Assembly: GCA_031271005.1 (NCBI GenBank)
Contig: JAISWT010000028.1
Location: 1 to 33,093 of the forward strand
Length of the DNA stretch: 33,093 nt
Source of the DNA: Prevotellaceae bacterium
GTDB lineage: Bacteria; Bacteroidota; Bacteroidia; Bacteroidales; Paludibacteraceae
Direction: 5' to 3'
Position 1 is the first letter of the stretch. Every line of letters begins with the position of its first letter. Below are positions 15,245 to 23,963 of the stretch, piece after piece. A program made the position numbers and the translations under genes. Under the pieces are notes generated by a model. It was not told where the DNA came from, ran no database searches, and saw only the letters and a list, made by a program, of their open reading frames with translations.

Positions 15245-16078
15245 ATGAAAAAGAAAAAAATTTTAACACTCATACTGTTTGCGCCGCTTGCTCTTGCAGC
15301 GCAAGTTCAACACACTCACGAATATTCGCGTCTGCGTTGGGGCATAGAAGTTGGTTTTGAAGCGTTTTCGGGCGATGCAATTACGATTCCGCAAATTCGC
15401 GAGAGCAGGTCGGGTTACTACGGACCCGAATACATCAGCGATTTTGATTTGTATTACTGCGGTTTTATGTTTCCTAAGTACGATTACACGCGCTATTTTG
15501 TGGGTTTCAAGCCCGAATATTCGCTCAATCATCACTTTGCGGTGGCAGCAGGGTTGCGTTTTGCGTATAACAACAGCGTGTTTAATTCAGACCGCGACTA
15601 CTTTCTGTGGAAAGTGAAGGAGGAGGGGCTTACAACAAACTATGTACGGGTTACAAGCGTTACGCAAAACAATTTTTACGTTGGAATTCCTCTGGAATTA
15701 AAGATTTTCACCAGCCGCAGCGACCTTCGCGTAAGGCAATATTTTAAAACCGGATTTGTGTTCAACGCACTTGTAACTTCTGATTTGAACGTCAATTTTG
15801 AAGACGCGGCAATGGCAAAATACGGTGAGCAGATATCTCGACAGGTGAAGAAGCCCGCTCGCTTTGGCGCACAGGCAATCTTTGGCGTGGGGCTGAAGTT
15901 GGGGCGTATGAATCACCCCTTCGGAAATATTGAATTTCAGATACCTGTTAATTTGCTCAACAAACAGCGTGCATCGTCGTTCATCTATCAGCCGTCTGTA
16001 AGTTTCGCAATGGTCGCCACAATTAATATTCCCGCAGGAAAGCAGAAATTGAGTTACAATTATTACTCTGCACAATGA
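15245..16078 (+). CDS. Outer membrane beta-barrel protein, function unknown
   Basis: 277 residues. A Sec signal peptide (MKKKKILTLILFAPLALAAQ, cleavage after residue 18-19) is followed by many aromatic, alternating strands, for example RLRWGIEVGFEAF, YFVGFKPEYSL, HFAVAAGLRFAY and FYVGIPLELKIF. No known family is recognised beyond an outer-membrane barrel of the porin-like type. The gene is followed 70 bp later by a lipoprotein gene on the same strand, and the two share a terminator at 16821, so they are probably one operon, perhaps a barrel and its surface partner. Confidence 0.7.
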   Translation: MKKKKILTLILFAPLALAAQVQHTHEYSRLRWGIEVGFEAFSGDAITIPQIRESRSGYYGPEYISDFDLYYCGFMFPKYDYTRYFVGFKPEYSLNHHFAVAAGLRFAYNNSVFNSDRDYFLWKVKEEGLTTNYVRVTSVTQNNFYVGIPLELKIFTSRSDLRVRQYFKTGFVFNALVTSDLNVNFEDAAMAKYGEQISRQVKKPARFGAQAIFGVGLKLGRMNHPFGNIEFQIPVNLLNKQRASSFIYQPSVSFAMVATINIPAGKQKLSYNYYSAQ

Positions 16079-16148
16079 AACGTGTAAGAGCAAAACATTG
16101 ATTATAAATAATTTAAAGTAATTAAAAATAATTAAAATTTAAACAAAA

Positions 16149-16781
16149 ATGAAACAATATATTTTTACGGCAATATCAATAATGGCGCTGTTTGTGTCCT
16201 GCTCAAAAAGCGAGCCGCAAATGGACAGGAATATCTTTATTCCCGACGAAAATGACAGTCAACTTCCCGCCTATACCGAATGGGGCTACAACTCTTTCGG
16301 GGCAAAGATAGACCGTCAATATTTCGTTTCCACAAGCCACATTATGCCTTGCAGAGCGCTTTACAAAGATGGTTACCTGCAATTTTCGCTTAGCGGAGTG
16401 TATTGGTTGACCTACAGTGGAAATACCGAAATGACTTTAAGTTTTTCTTTTCCATGCGAACAGTTGCACACATACGCAGATTTATTGATTCTGAACGAGA
16501 AAAACATGGAACTTTCGGCAGGCGATATTCAAGTTGTTCAAACCAAAGTTGAAAACACAGCGCAATCTCGCATAGAAACAATTGACACGCTGAATGTTGT
16601 CAGTGGCATGTTGCATTTCCGCCGCGCACAACTGCTTTCTATTGACGACCAGCCGAACCGCGCAATAGTTTCGGGAGTATTTGAATTTCGTTACATCGAA
16701 GACAACAATGTATTTCCCGTCAGTGTGTCAAACGGACGTTTTGACATCGGCATTAACAGAGACAACTTTTATGCTTATTAA
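16149..16781 (+). CDS. Putative lipoprotein, function unknown
   Basis: 210 residues. A signal peptide ends in a lipobox LFVSC with lipidated Cys18, followed by SKSEPQMD; an acidic residue does not directly follow the Cys. The mature part is rich in beta-strand patterns (YLQFSLSGVYWLTY, MTLSFSFPCEQL) with no recognised domain. It sits 70 bp behind a barrel gene and ends about 40 bp before a strong terminator. Confidence 0.7.
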   Translation: MKQYIFTAISIMALFVSCSKSEPQMDRNIFIPDENDSQLPAYTEWGYNSFGAKIDRQYFVSTSHIMPCRALYKDGYLQFSLSGVYWLTYSGNTEMTLSFSFPCEQLHTYADLLILNEKNMELSAGDIQVVQTKVENTAQSRIETIDTLNVVSGMLHFRRAQLLSIDDQPNRAIVSGVFEFRYIEDNNVFPVSVSNGRFDIGINRDNFYAY

Positions 16782-16820
16782 CAAATTTAAGAAACTCATA
16801 TTTTGTAGATATTTTAACCG

Positions 16821-16852
16821 AAAAAGGTATATGTGAATATGCCTTTTTTTTC
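16821..16852 (+). terminator. Rho-independent terminator after the barrel-lipoprotein pair
   Basis: Stem AAAAAGGTATAT (16821-16832) against ATATGCCTTTTT (16837-16848) with one T-G pair and a GTGA loop, followed by more T. A textbook intrinsic terminator. Confidence 0.85.
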
Positions 16853-16938
16853 TTCAAAATTTTCAGAGTTTTTTATTTTACATAATATTAACATAATGTC
16901 TTTATTCTTTATTGTTACATAGAGTGACACTGAACTTG

Positions 16939-16978
16939 TCCCGCCAAAGCGGGAGAAATCACAGAGAGACACGGAGGA
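16939..16978. repeat. Dispersed GC-hairpin element (CCCGCCAAAGCGGG)
   Basis: Hairpin CCCGC/GCGGG at 16940-16953, preceded by GAACTTGT and followed by AGAAATCACAGAGAGACAC. The flanks match those of the copies at 11078-11175 and 25720-25764. Confidence 0.8.
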
Positions 16979-16999
16979 GTTTTCAGTTATCAGCACGAA

Positions 17000-17104
17000 A
17001 CAGATAGCAGATAGCAGATAGCAATTAAGAAATGAAGGAATGAAGGAATGAAGAAATGAAGAAATGAATCACTAACCACTAACAATTAACAATTAACAAT
17101 TAAC
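17000..17104. repeat. Mixed arrays: CAGATAG, GAAGGAAT/GAAGAAAT, AACCACT, AACAATT
   Basis: Four unit types abut: three CAGATAG heptamers, four or five 8-bp GAAGGAAT/GAAGAAAT units, AACCACT-type heptamers and three AACAATT heptamers. Each type occurs alone or in other combinations elsewhere in the window. Confidence 0.9.
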
Positions 17105-17120
17105 TGACAAATATCATAAG

Positions 17121-17269
17121 GTCGTTGACAAATTTGTATCACAAGTTCGTTTACATCAACGACTTAATTTTTTTTTCAAAACCTCTCTAATGGTTTGTGA
17201 GAGAGGATTTTTAAAAGAAAAAACATTGAATTATTGACTTTCTAAGGATGCCGTTTTTGTAAACGAACT
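17121..17269. repeat. Nested inverted-repeat element upstream of the LptF/G-like gene
   Basis: GTCGTTGA (17121-17128) pairs with TCAACGAC (17156-17163). GTTCGTTTACA (17145-17155) pairs with TGTAAACGAAC (17259-17269), a perfect 11-bp match 103 bp apart. Between them is a terminator-like hairpin CCTCTCT/AGAGAGG (17182-17206) followed by ATTTTT. Flanked on both sides by heptamer arrays. No coding content. Confidence 0.6.
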
Positions 17270-17280
17270 ACTGACACATA

Positions 17281-17322
17281 ACAACTAACCACTAACAATT
17301 AACCACTAACCACTAATCACTA
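17281..17322. repeat. Heptamer array AACCACT/AACAATT/AATCACT
   Basis: About six heptamers with one- or two-base changes between neighbours, ending 20 bp before the -33 region of the LptF/G-like promoter. Confidence 0.85.
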
Positions 17323-17341
17323 AGCGCTATTTCTTCCTTTT

Positions 17342-17374
17342 TTGCGGTTTTTTTTGAAAAATGTCTTAACTTTG
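17342..17374 (+). promoter_or_regulatory. Promoter for the LptF/G-like gene (TAACTTTG)
   Basis: TAACTTTG at 17367-17374 is a perfect -7 box. The nearest TTG (17342-17344) is 22 bp upstream, slightly long. The predicted start lies about 8 nt before the ATG at 17389, so the mRNA would be nearly leaderless. Confidence 0.6.
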
Positions 17375-17388
17375 CAGCCCACTTTTTT

Positions 17389-18822
17389 ATGAAAAAACTT
17401 GATTTATATATTTACAGGCAGTTTTTCCCCGTTCTTGTAATGACATTTTTCATCTGCATGCTGATTTTCGAGATGCAGTTTTTGTGGAAACACGTTGCCG
17501 ACCTGGTAGGTAAGGGTCTCAGTGTGGGCATTTTGGCTGAATTTCTGGTCTATTCGAGCGCCACAGTTGTACAAATGTCCTTGCCGCTTGCCATTTTGCT
17601 TGCCTCGCTGATGACTTTCGGCAATTTGGGTGAAAACTTTGAACTTACGGCAATGAAGTCGGCGGGCATTTCGCTGTTCAGAATAATGCTGCCTGTAATT
17701 GTCTTTATATCAATGGTTTGCGTGGGCGCTTTTTTCTTCTCAAACAATATTTTGCCCAAGGCGCAAACCAAACTCTGGACTCTGGTCTTTTCGTTGCGCC
17801 AGAAATCGCCCGAACTTGAAATCCCTGCGGGCGAGTTCTACGACGGCATTCAGGGCTATAATATTTATGTGGAAAGCAAGGAAAACGGCTGGCTGAAAAA
17901 TATTATGATATACGATTTTTCAAAAGGATTTGACAATGCGACAGTTACGGTTGCCGACTCCGGAAAAATCGCCTTTACAGGAGACAAAAAATACCTCCTG
18001 CTAACATTGTTGCGTGGCGAAAGTTTTGAGAACGCGAAACAGCAACGAATGAGTTACGCACCAAACTCTACGCTATACTGGCGGCAAAATTTTAAGAACA
18101 AAGATATTTTGCTCGACTTTAATTCTGATTTTAAGAGATTTGACGAGTCTGTGATGCACGGGCAATATGTTAGCAAAAATGCAACCGAACTGTTGCACAC
18201 TATTGACTCTATAAATATTCTGATAAATCAGCAAATGCCCCTGCTGGCAAACAATATGATTACATACAACTATTTGGGACGCGAAAGGTTGCAAGGTTTC
18301 CAGCCTGATGACAGCAAGGGCGACAGCAAAATGAAATTTGATTCTATTTTTACGCGAATGAATATGCCCGACAAGCAACGAGTAGTGTCCGAAACAATGA
18401 ATATAGCGCGGCAAAAGAAGGAAAGCAACTCCGTCAATGCGGCTACCTTTGGCGACACTATCAGCAAATTGCGGCAACATCAAATAGAACTCTATCGCAA
18501 ATTCACCCTGTCATTTGCATGCCTCATTTTCTTCTTCATAGGCGCACCGCTTGGCGCAATTATACGCAAAGGCGGACTCGGAATGCCTATTGTTACTTCT
18601 GTTTTAATGTTCATTTTCTATTATATAATTGATAACACAGGGTTCAAAATGGCACGCGAGGGGCTGTGGGAAGCGTGGCGCGGCATGCTGCTCAGTTCGG
18701 CGGTATTGCTGCCGATAGGCATCTTTTTGACCAGCAAAGCCGCCGCCGATGCCACGCTTTTCCGTACAGAAAGTTACCTGCTTATGTGGGAAAAAATAAA
18801 AACATTTTTCAGGAAACGTTAA
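17389..18822 (+). CDS. LptF/LptG (YjgP/YjgQ) family lipopolysaccharide-export permease
   Basis: 477 residues. Three N-terminal membrane segments (about 13-33, 60-80, 97-118), a large periplasmic jellyroll-like part and three C-terminal segments (about 373-395, 399-416, 430-448) match the LptF/LptG layout. The MKSAGISLFRIMLPV segment (89-103) is the usual family landmark. In other bacteria LptF and LptG join LptB2 to pull lipopolysaccharide from the inner membrane to the LptC/A bridge. Which of the two this is cannot be told. The periplasmic part is longer than in E. coli proteins, as often in this phylum. Followed after a 76-bp array by ribBA. Confidence 0.88.
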   Translation: MKKLDLYIYRQFFPVLVMTFFICMLIFEMQFLWKHVADLVGKGLSVGILAEFLVYSSATVVQMSLPLAILLASLMTFGNLGENFELTAMKSAGISLFRIMLPVIVFISMVCVGAFFFSNNILPKAQTKLWTLVFSLRQKSPELEIPAGEFYDGIQGYNIYVESKENGWLKNIMIYDFSKGFDNATVTVADSGKIAFTGDKKYLLLTLLRGESFENAKQQRMSYAPNSTLYWRQNFKNKDILLDFNSDFKRFDESVMHGQYVSKNATELLHTIDSINILINQQMPLLANNMITYNYLGRERLQGFQPDDSKGDSKMKFDSIFTRMNMPDKQRVVSETMNIARQKKESNSVNAATFGDTISKLRQHQIELYRKFTLSFACLIFFFIGAPLGAIIRKGGLGMPIVTSVLMFIFYYIIDNTGFKMAREGLWEAWRGMLLSSAVLLPIGIFLTSKAAADATLFRTESYLLMWEKIKTFFRKR

Positions 18823-18890
18823 CAGTGAACAGTGAATAGTGAATAGTGAATAGTGAATAGTTATTAGAGTTTAATTTTCAATTTTCAATT
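18823..18890. repeat. AGTGAAT heptamer array directly after the LptF/G stop
   Basis: Begins at the base after the TAA stop: CAGTGAA, then four to five AGTGAAT copies, then TTATTAGAGTTTAA and two AATTTTC units. It fills nearly the whole spacer to ribBA. No FMN riboswitch is visible. Confidence 0.9.
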
Positions 18891-18898
18891 AAAACAAT

Positions 18899-20101
18899 AT
18901 GTTAAACACAATAGATGAAGCAATAGAAGATATTCGCGCAGGGCGATTTGTTATTGTGGTAGATGACGAGGAGCGCGAAAATGAAGGCGATTTTATTTGC
19001 GCTGCCGAAAAAATCACCCCCGAAATGGTTAATTTCATGCTGAAAAACGGTCGTGGAGTGCTTTGTGCGCCACTTACCGAAGAACGTTGCGAGCAGTTGG
19101 AACTCGAATATCAGGCGGTAAAGAACACGTCAATTTTCTCAACTCCCTTTACCGTGAGCGTAGATAAACTGGACGGTTGCACTACGGGCGTTTCTGCCGA
19201 AGACCGCGCTGCCACTCTCAACGCACTTGCCAACCCCGCCTCAATACCCGAAACATTCGGTCGCCCCGGACATATATTCCCACTCAGAGCACGTTCAAAA
19301 GGCGTTTTGCGCCGCGCCGGGCACACGGAAGCGGCGATTGACCTCGCACGGCTGGCAGGACTGCAGCCGGCAGGAGCGCTCATCGAAATTATGAAAGAAG
19401 ACGGCTCAATGGCGCGACTGCCGGACTTGATGGAAGTGGCTGAAAAATTTGACTTGAAAATTATTTCAATAAAATGTTTGATTGAGTACAGACTTCAACG
19501 CGAATCGCTGGTGGAGCGTGGGGTAACTGTCAATATTCCAACTGCTTACGGCGACTTTGAACTTACCCCTTTTCGCCAGATTTCCAACGGACTGGAACAC
19601 GTTGTGTTGACCAAAGGAAAATGGCAGCCAAACGAGCCCTTGCTTGTGCGCGTACATTCATCGTGCGTTACCGGTGATATATTCGGGTCGCTGCGCTGCG
19701 AATGTGGCGAGCAACTGCACAAGTCGATGCAAATGATTGAGCAGGAGGGCAAAGGCGCTATCGTGTATCTGATGCAGGAAGGACGCGGAATAGGGCTGAT
19801 GAATAAAATAAGAGCATATAAATTGCAGGACGAAGGACTTGACACCGTAGATGCGAACCTTCATCTTGGCTTCAACGCTGACGAGCGCGATTATGGAGTA
19901 GGAGCGCAAATTCTGCGAAATATGGGCGTTACAAAGATGCGACTGATTACCAACAACCCCGCTAAACGTATCGGACTTGAGGCATACGGACTGTCGATTG
20001 TAGAAAATATTCCAATCGAAATTGCGCCAAACAAGTACAACCATTTTTACATGGAAACCAAGCAAAGCAAAATGGGGCATAACCTGCATCTGAATTTATG
20101 A
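18899..20101 (+). CDS. ribBA: Bifunctional riboflavin enzyme RibBA (DHBP synthase and GTP cyclohydrolase II)
   Basis: 400 residues. N-terminal 3,4-dihydroxy-2-butanone-4-phosphate synthase with [11 protein letters not shown] (22-32), [15 protein letters not shown] (93-107), [11 protein letters not shown] (121-131) and [17 protein letters not shown] (138-154). C-terminal GTP cyclohydrolase II (from about 207) with zinc ligands Cys256, Cys267 and Cys269 in [24 protein letters not shown] (294-300), DYGVGAQIL (331-339) and TNNPAK (351-356). Both halves look active. They make the two precursors that feed riboflavin synthesis. Same strand as and close behind the LptF/G-like gene. Confidence 0.96.
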   Translation: MLNTIDEAIEDIRAGRFVIVVDDEERENEGDFICAAEKITPEMVNFMLKNGRGVLCAPLTEERCEQLELEYQAVKNTSIFSTPFTVSVDKLDGCTTGVSAEDRAATLNALANPASIPETFGRPGHIFPLRARSKGVLRRAGHTEAAIDLARLAGLQPAGALIEIMKEDGSMARLPDLMEVAEKFDLKIISIKCLIEYRLQRESLVERGVTVNIPTAYGDFELTPFRQISNGLEHVVLTKGKWQPNEPLLVRVHSSCVTGDIFGSLRCECGEQLHKSMQMIEQEGKGAIVYLMQEGRGIGLMNKIRAYKLQDEGLDTVDANLHLGFNADERDYGVGAQILRNMGVTKMRLITNNPAKRIGLEAYGLSIVENIPIEIAPNKYNHFYMETKQSKMGHNLHLNL

Positions 20102-20274
20102 AACAGGATTTGCGGTCAATGCCCTTGTGCCGTAACATTTTTTTGGAGTTGATTTGCTTGTAATATATTGATTAACAAATAATTATGCTAATATTCATTG
20201 TAAAATTCCTTCAAATATTTTATTAAAAAACAAAATAATAATGGAATTTAGCCGTTATTTTGGCTGAAAAATCG

Positions 20275-20282
20275 TAATTTTG
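20275..20282 (+). promoter_or_regulatory. Promoter -7 box TAATTTTG for the ExbB/ExbD genes
   Basis: Perfect TAnnTTTG match, about 36 bp before the ATG at 20318. No TTG at the expected -33 spacing. A small AGCC/GGCT hairpin lies just upstream. Confidence 0.45.
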
Positions 20283-20317
20283 CAGAAATTTTTTTACATA
20301 ATATAAAAAAACTGAAA

Positions 20318-21052
20318 ATGAATTTATTGTCTATTTTGCTAACTTCCGGTGCATTGCAAGATACTGTAGCATCATCGCAGTTCGCACAGTCCGTTGCGCC
20401 TCTTGCAGGCGGCGCCCCTGCCGAGAGTTATTTCTCGCTGTTGCTCAAAGGCGGATGGATTTTGTTGCCCCTTTTTTTGCTCTTGCTGCTGGCAATTTAT
20501 GTGATTATTGAGCGTGCGGTGATTTTGAGTTCGCTGAGCAAGTCGGACTCGGTGTGGTTCGCACGTGTCAACGAGTTGCTCTCGGAGAATAAGACCGAAA
20601 AAGCGACAAAGTTTTGCAACGAGCAGCCCAATGCTTATGCGCGTGTGGTTGGCGCGGGTCTCGCAGAGGCAAACCAACCCGTAGAGGCGATACAGGAGTC
20701 GATGCAAAGCGAAGCAAATCAACAAATTAACCGAATGGAGCAGCACATGAACTGGTTAGGAATAACCGCCTCAATTGCACCGATGTTGGGCTTTCTGGGA
20801 ACAATTTTTGGAGTTATCAAAATTTTTTACGACATCGCGCTTACCAACGACTTTGAAATAGCAACGATTTCTGACGGATTGTACCAAAAAATGATTTGTT
20901 CAGGAGTGGGACTTTTTGTCGGAATTATTGCATACTCAGGATATTATTTATTGAACGGAAAAATAGACCGCATCATTGCCGGAATGGACAAATACGCCAA
21001 CGAAATATTGCGCACAATTCGTTCTATTAAACACAAAAATGCCGAACTATGA
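20318..21052 (+). CDS. exbB: MotA/TolQ/ExbB-family proton channel protein
   Basis: 244 residues. Three membrane segments (about 46-68, 146-170, 190-212) and the family signature MLGFLGTIFGVIKIF in the second. The first 45 residues before the first span are longer and less hydrophobic than in E. coli ExbB. Together with ExbD it uses the proton gradient, either to energise TonB-dependent uptake or for Tol-Pal-like envelope work. No tonB gene lies nearby, so the exact system is open. The stop TGA overlaps the ExbD ATG (ATGA). Confidence 0.9.
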   Translation: MNLLSILLTSGALQDTVASSQFAQSVAPLAGGAPAESYFSLLLKGGWILLPLFLLLLLAIYVIIERAVILSSLSKSDSVWFARVNELLSENKTEKATKFCNEQPNAYARVVGAGLAEANQPVEAIQESMQSEANQQINRMEQHMNWLGITASIAPMLGFLGTIFGVIKIFYDIALTNDFEIATISDGLYQKMICSGVGLFVGIIAYSGYYLLNGKIDRIIAGMDKYANEILRTIRSIKHKNAEL

Positions 21053-21462
21053 AAATAGAACGCCGAAAACTGCGCACTGCCGAAGTTTACACCGCATCTT
21101 TGAACGACATTATGTTCTTTTTGATGCTCTTCTTCCTGATTGTTTCTACGATGATTGCCCCGGCAACCATGCGTGTGGTGTTGCCTTCGTCAAAAACCTC
21201 TACTGACGCAGCAGTTCGCAATCAGGTAAATCTGACCGTAACTTCCGATTTGAAATATTTTATTGAGGACAGAGAAGTTGCATACGAGCAAATAGAATCG
21301 TTGCTCATTGCAGAACTTGCTGCAAAGCCCGAAACGCAGGAAACTGTGGTGCTCCTACATGCCGATAAATCAATGAGTTTGCAAAATGTTGTAAATTTAT
21401 TTGACATTGGTAATAAACTGAAAATAAAAATGATATTATTCACTCAAAAAGAGAAAACTTGA
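21049..21462 (+). CDS. exbD: ExbD/TolR-family protein
   Basis: 137 residues. One membrane segment (about 20-42) with the essential Asp20 at its start (SLNDIMFFLML), then a periplasmic domain of about 95 residues. Pairs with the ExbB-like protein before it; the genes overlap by four bases and are translationally coupled. Clusters in this phylum often carry a second exbD; here only one is present. An octamer array begins about ten bases after the stop. Confidence 0.9.
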   Translation: MKIERRKLRTAEVYTASLNDIMFFLMLFFLIVSTMIAPATMRVVLPSSKTSTDAAVRNQVNLTVTSDLKYFIEDREVAYEQIESLLIAELAAKPETQETVVLLHADKSMSLQNVVNLFDIGNKLKIKMILFTQKEKT

Positions 21463-21470
21463 CAGATAAA

Positions 21471-21504
21471 ATGAAGAAATGAAGGAATGAAGAAATGAAG
21501 GAAT
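21471..21504. repeat. Octamer array GAAGAAAT/GAAGGAAT
   Basis: Four 8-bp units that strictly alternate between GAAGAAAT and GAAGGAAT, starting ten bases after the exbD stop. Complement of the unit family at 734-845. Confidence 0.9.
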
Positions 21505-21610
21505 AATAAAAACTTTATTCTAATTCCCGTAACCTTAATAGAAATTGTTAATTGTTAATTAAAATTATTTTTATAAAAAAATCTTAAATCTAAAAACTAC
21601 ATAATTTATT

Positions 21611-22858
21611 ATGGCAATAATCAAACCTTTCAGGGGCTATCGCCCGCCAAAAAACTTGGTCGAGAAAGTAGCGTCTCGTCCTTATGATGTATTGAACTCC
21701 GATGAAGCCCGCGCAGAAGCGGAAGGCAATCAATACTCTCTGTATCACATCATAAAGCCCGAAATAGACTTTCCGCCCCGCACAGACGAGCATGACGAAA
21801 AAGTGTATGCCAAAGCCGCCGAAAATTTCGCAAAGTTCAAGCGCAATGGCTGGCTGGTGCAAGACGCTGAAAATCACTATTATGTGTATGCGCAAACAAT
21901 GAACGGCAAAACGCAGTACGGACTGGTAGTATGCGCCTGCGTTGACGACTACATGAACGGCAATATAAAAAAGCACGAACTCACACGGCGCGACAAGGAA
22001 GAAGACCGAATGAAACACGTGCGCGTGAACAACGCCAACATCGAGCCTGTGTTCTTTGCATATCCGCACAACAGCCAAATAGATAAAATAGTGGCAGAAG
22101 TTATTGAACAGACTCCCGAATATGATTTTATCGCGCCGCTCGACGGATTTTCGCACCGTTTTTGGGTGATTAACAACAAGGCTAAAATTGAGCAGATTAC
22201 ACAAATATTTGCTGAAATTCCCAGTTTGTATATTGCAGACGGGCATCATCGTAGCGCCGCCGCAGCGCTGGTGGGAAACGAAAAGCAGCAAAACAATCCC
22301 GCGCACCGCGGAGACGAAGAGTACAACTACTTTATGGCAGTGTGTTTCCCCGACAATCAACTGACAATTATAGACTACAACCGCGTTGTAAAAGACCTGA
22401 ACGGACTTACAGACGAGGAGTTTTTGGAAAAAATAAGGAAAAATTTTGATGTGGAACTAAAAGGAAAAGAAATTTATAAACCCGCAGAACTGCACAATTT
22501 TGCGATGTATCTTTCGGGCAACTGGTACTCGCTGACCGCACACCGCGACACTTACAACGATAACGACCCGATTGAAGCGCTTGACGTTACAACATCATCA
22601 AACTTGATTCTTAACGAGATATTGGGAATAAAAGACCTGCGCACAGATAAACGAATTGACTTTGTGGGCGGTATTCGCGGGCTGGGCGAATTGAAAGAGC
22701 GAGTTGACTCCGGCGAAATGCGAATGGCGCTGGCATTGTATCCCGTGTCGATGAAACAACTGATAGACATTGCCGACACGGGCAATATAATGCCGCCTAA
22801 AACAACATGGTTCGAACCAAAACTGCGCTCAGGATTGGTAATACACGAACTGGAGTAA
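21611..22858 (+). CDS. DUF1015 family protein
   Basis: 415 residues, complete. Shows the DUF1015 landmarks: IIKPFRGYRPP (3-13), ASRPYDVLNSDEAR (21-34), KHELTRRDKEEDR (121-133) and ADGHHRSAAA (209-218). The DGHHR motif resembles the nucleotide-binding DGxHR of ParB/sulfiredoxin folds such as the free serine kinase SerK; whether DUF1015 shares that activity is inference. In Bacteroidota the gene is often close to serine biosynthesis genes, none of which is in this window. Cytosolic, no membrane segments. Confidence 0.88.
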   Translation: MAIIKPFRGYRPPKNLVEKVASRPYDVLNSDEARAEAEGNQYSLYHIIKPEIDFPPRTDEHDEKVYAKAAENFAKFKRNGWLVQDAENHYYVYAQTMNGKTQYGLVVCACVDDYMNGNIKKHELTRRDKEEDRMKHVRVNNANIEPVFFAYPHNSQIDKIVAEVIEQTPEYDFIAPLDGFSHRFWVINNKAKIEQITQIFAEIPSLYIADGHHRSAAAALVGNEKQQNNPAHRGDEEYNYFMAVCFPDNQLTIIDYNRVVKDLNGLTDEEFLEKIRKNFDVELKGKEIYKPAELHNFAMYLSGNWYSLTAHRDTYNDNDPIEALDVTTSSNLILNEILGIKDLRTDKRIDFVGGIRGLGELKERVDSGEMRMALALYPVSMKQLIDIADTGNIMPPKTTWFEPKLRSGLVIHELE

Positions 22859-22915
22859 GAATACTCAAAGAAGAAAATAACTCATTTGGAGAAAAAAAAA
22901 TCAGGATATTTGTTG

Positions 22916-22955
22916 ATTATGTACATGTTTTCTACAAAAAAAACCTGTACATAAT
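22916..22955. other. 40-bp inverted repeat upstream of yicC
   Basis: Perfect 10-bp arms ATTATGTACA (22916-22925) and TGTACATAAT (22946-22955), with partial pairing extending outwards (TTGA/TCAA). An AAAAAAAA run is in the loop. It may be a protein-binding palindrome or a structured leader; it does not end in a U-tract. Confidence 0.5.
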
Positions 22956-22998
22956 TGACAATCATCACCAAAATATTAACTGTTTTTAAGAAAAAAAA

Positions 22999-23874
22999 AT
23001 GATATATTCAATGACCGGTTACGGCAAAGCAACAGGCGAATACCGAAACAAAAAAATTACGATGGAAATCAGGTCGCTCAACAGCCGACAAACCGACATA
23101 ACTTCCAAAGTTTCGTGTGCTTACAAAGAAAAAGAGTTGGATATTCGCAATGAGGTTGCACAATGCCTTGAGCGCGGGAAAATTGAATTTTCGCTGCTGG
23201 TAGACAACACCGACCGCGATTTTCCGAATCTGGTCAACAAAAATCTCGTTATCGCCTATTTCGCTCAGATTCAAGAGATTGCTGATGAAATGCAGATGAA
23301 GGTTCCACTCAATATACTCGATGCCATTTTGCGACTGCCCGATGCCCTGCGTGCCGATAATCCGGAACTTGACCAAACAGAGTGGCGCGAAGCGCACAAA
23401 GTGGTGAAACAGGCAATAGACACTTTGCAGCAGTTCAGGCTTCAGGAAGGACAAATGCTTGATAAGGTTTTTCGACTGAAAATTAGCAATATAGAAAAAT
23501 TGCTTGAGCAAATTGCACCACACGAACAGGAGCGGATAGACAAAGTGCGCGAAAGACTGGAAAATGGCTTGGAAAGCCTGTCGGAATCAATAAATTATGA
23601 TAAAAACCGCTTTGAGCAGGAAATGATTTTTTACATAGACAAATTAGACATTAATGAAGAGAAATCGCGCCTGCACAATCACCTGAATTATTTTCTCGAA
23701 ACTTTGGAGGAGGAAAATTCGCAGGGTAAAAAACTCGGATTTATTGTCCAGGAAATGGGGCGCGAAATAAACACTATCGGCTCAAAAGCAAATCACATTG
23801 AGATACAAAAAATTGTGGTAATGATGAAGGACGAACTCGAACAGATTAAGGAACAAATTCTTAATGTGTTGTAA
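22999..23874 (+). CDS. yicC: YicC/YloC family endoribonuclease
   Basis: 291 residues, normal length. Opens IYSMTGYGKATGEYRNKKITMEIRSLNSR, the family's best-conserved segment (2-30), and ends with the DUF1732 part, GKKLGFIVQEMGREINTIGSKANHIEIQKIVVMMKDELEQIKEQ. Members degrade small RNAs in E. coli and have endoribonuclease activity. Many genomes place gmk (guanylate kinase) directly downstream; here an acyl carrier protein gene follows instead. Confidence 0.92.
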   Translation: MIYSMTGYGKATGEYRNKKITMEIRSLNSRQTDITSKVSCAYKEKELDIRNEVAQCLERGKIEFSLLVDNTDRDFPNLVNKNLVIAYFAQIQEIADEMQMKVPLNILDAILRLPDALRADNPELDQTEWREAHKVVKQAIDTLQQFRLQEGQMLDKVFRLKISNIEKLLEQIAPHEQERIDKVRERLENGLESLSESINYDKNRFEQEMIFYIDKLDINEEKSRLHNHLNYFLETLEEENSQGKKLGFIVQEMGREINTIGSKANHIEIQKIVVMMKDELEQIKEQILNVL

Positions 23875-23963
23875 ACAAAAACATTGTAAAATAAAAAAAA
23901 TAATATTTATTTTCGTGAAATTTTAATATTTTTTAAACCAGTTTTATATTTTAAATAAAATAA

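Noticed and set aside
18823-18898. FMN riboswitch before ribBA
   Set aside because: The spacer is only 76 bp and consists mostly of AGTGAAT and AATTTTC repeats, with none of the conserved FMN-box segments.
21590-22360. 256-codon frame antisense to the DUF1015 gene
   Set aside because: The sense strand encodes a complete known family with intact motifs. The antisense product has no recognisable domain and starts within the gene.
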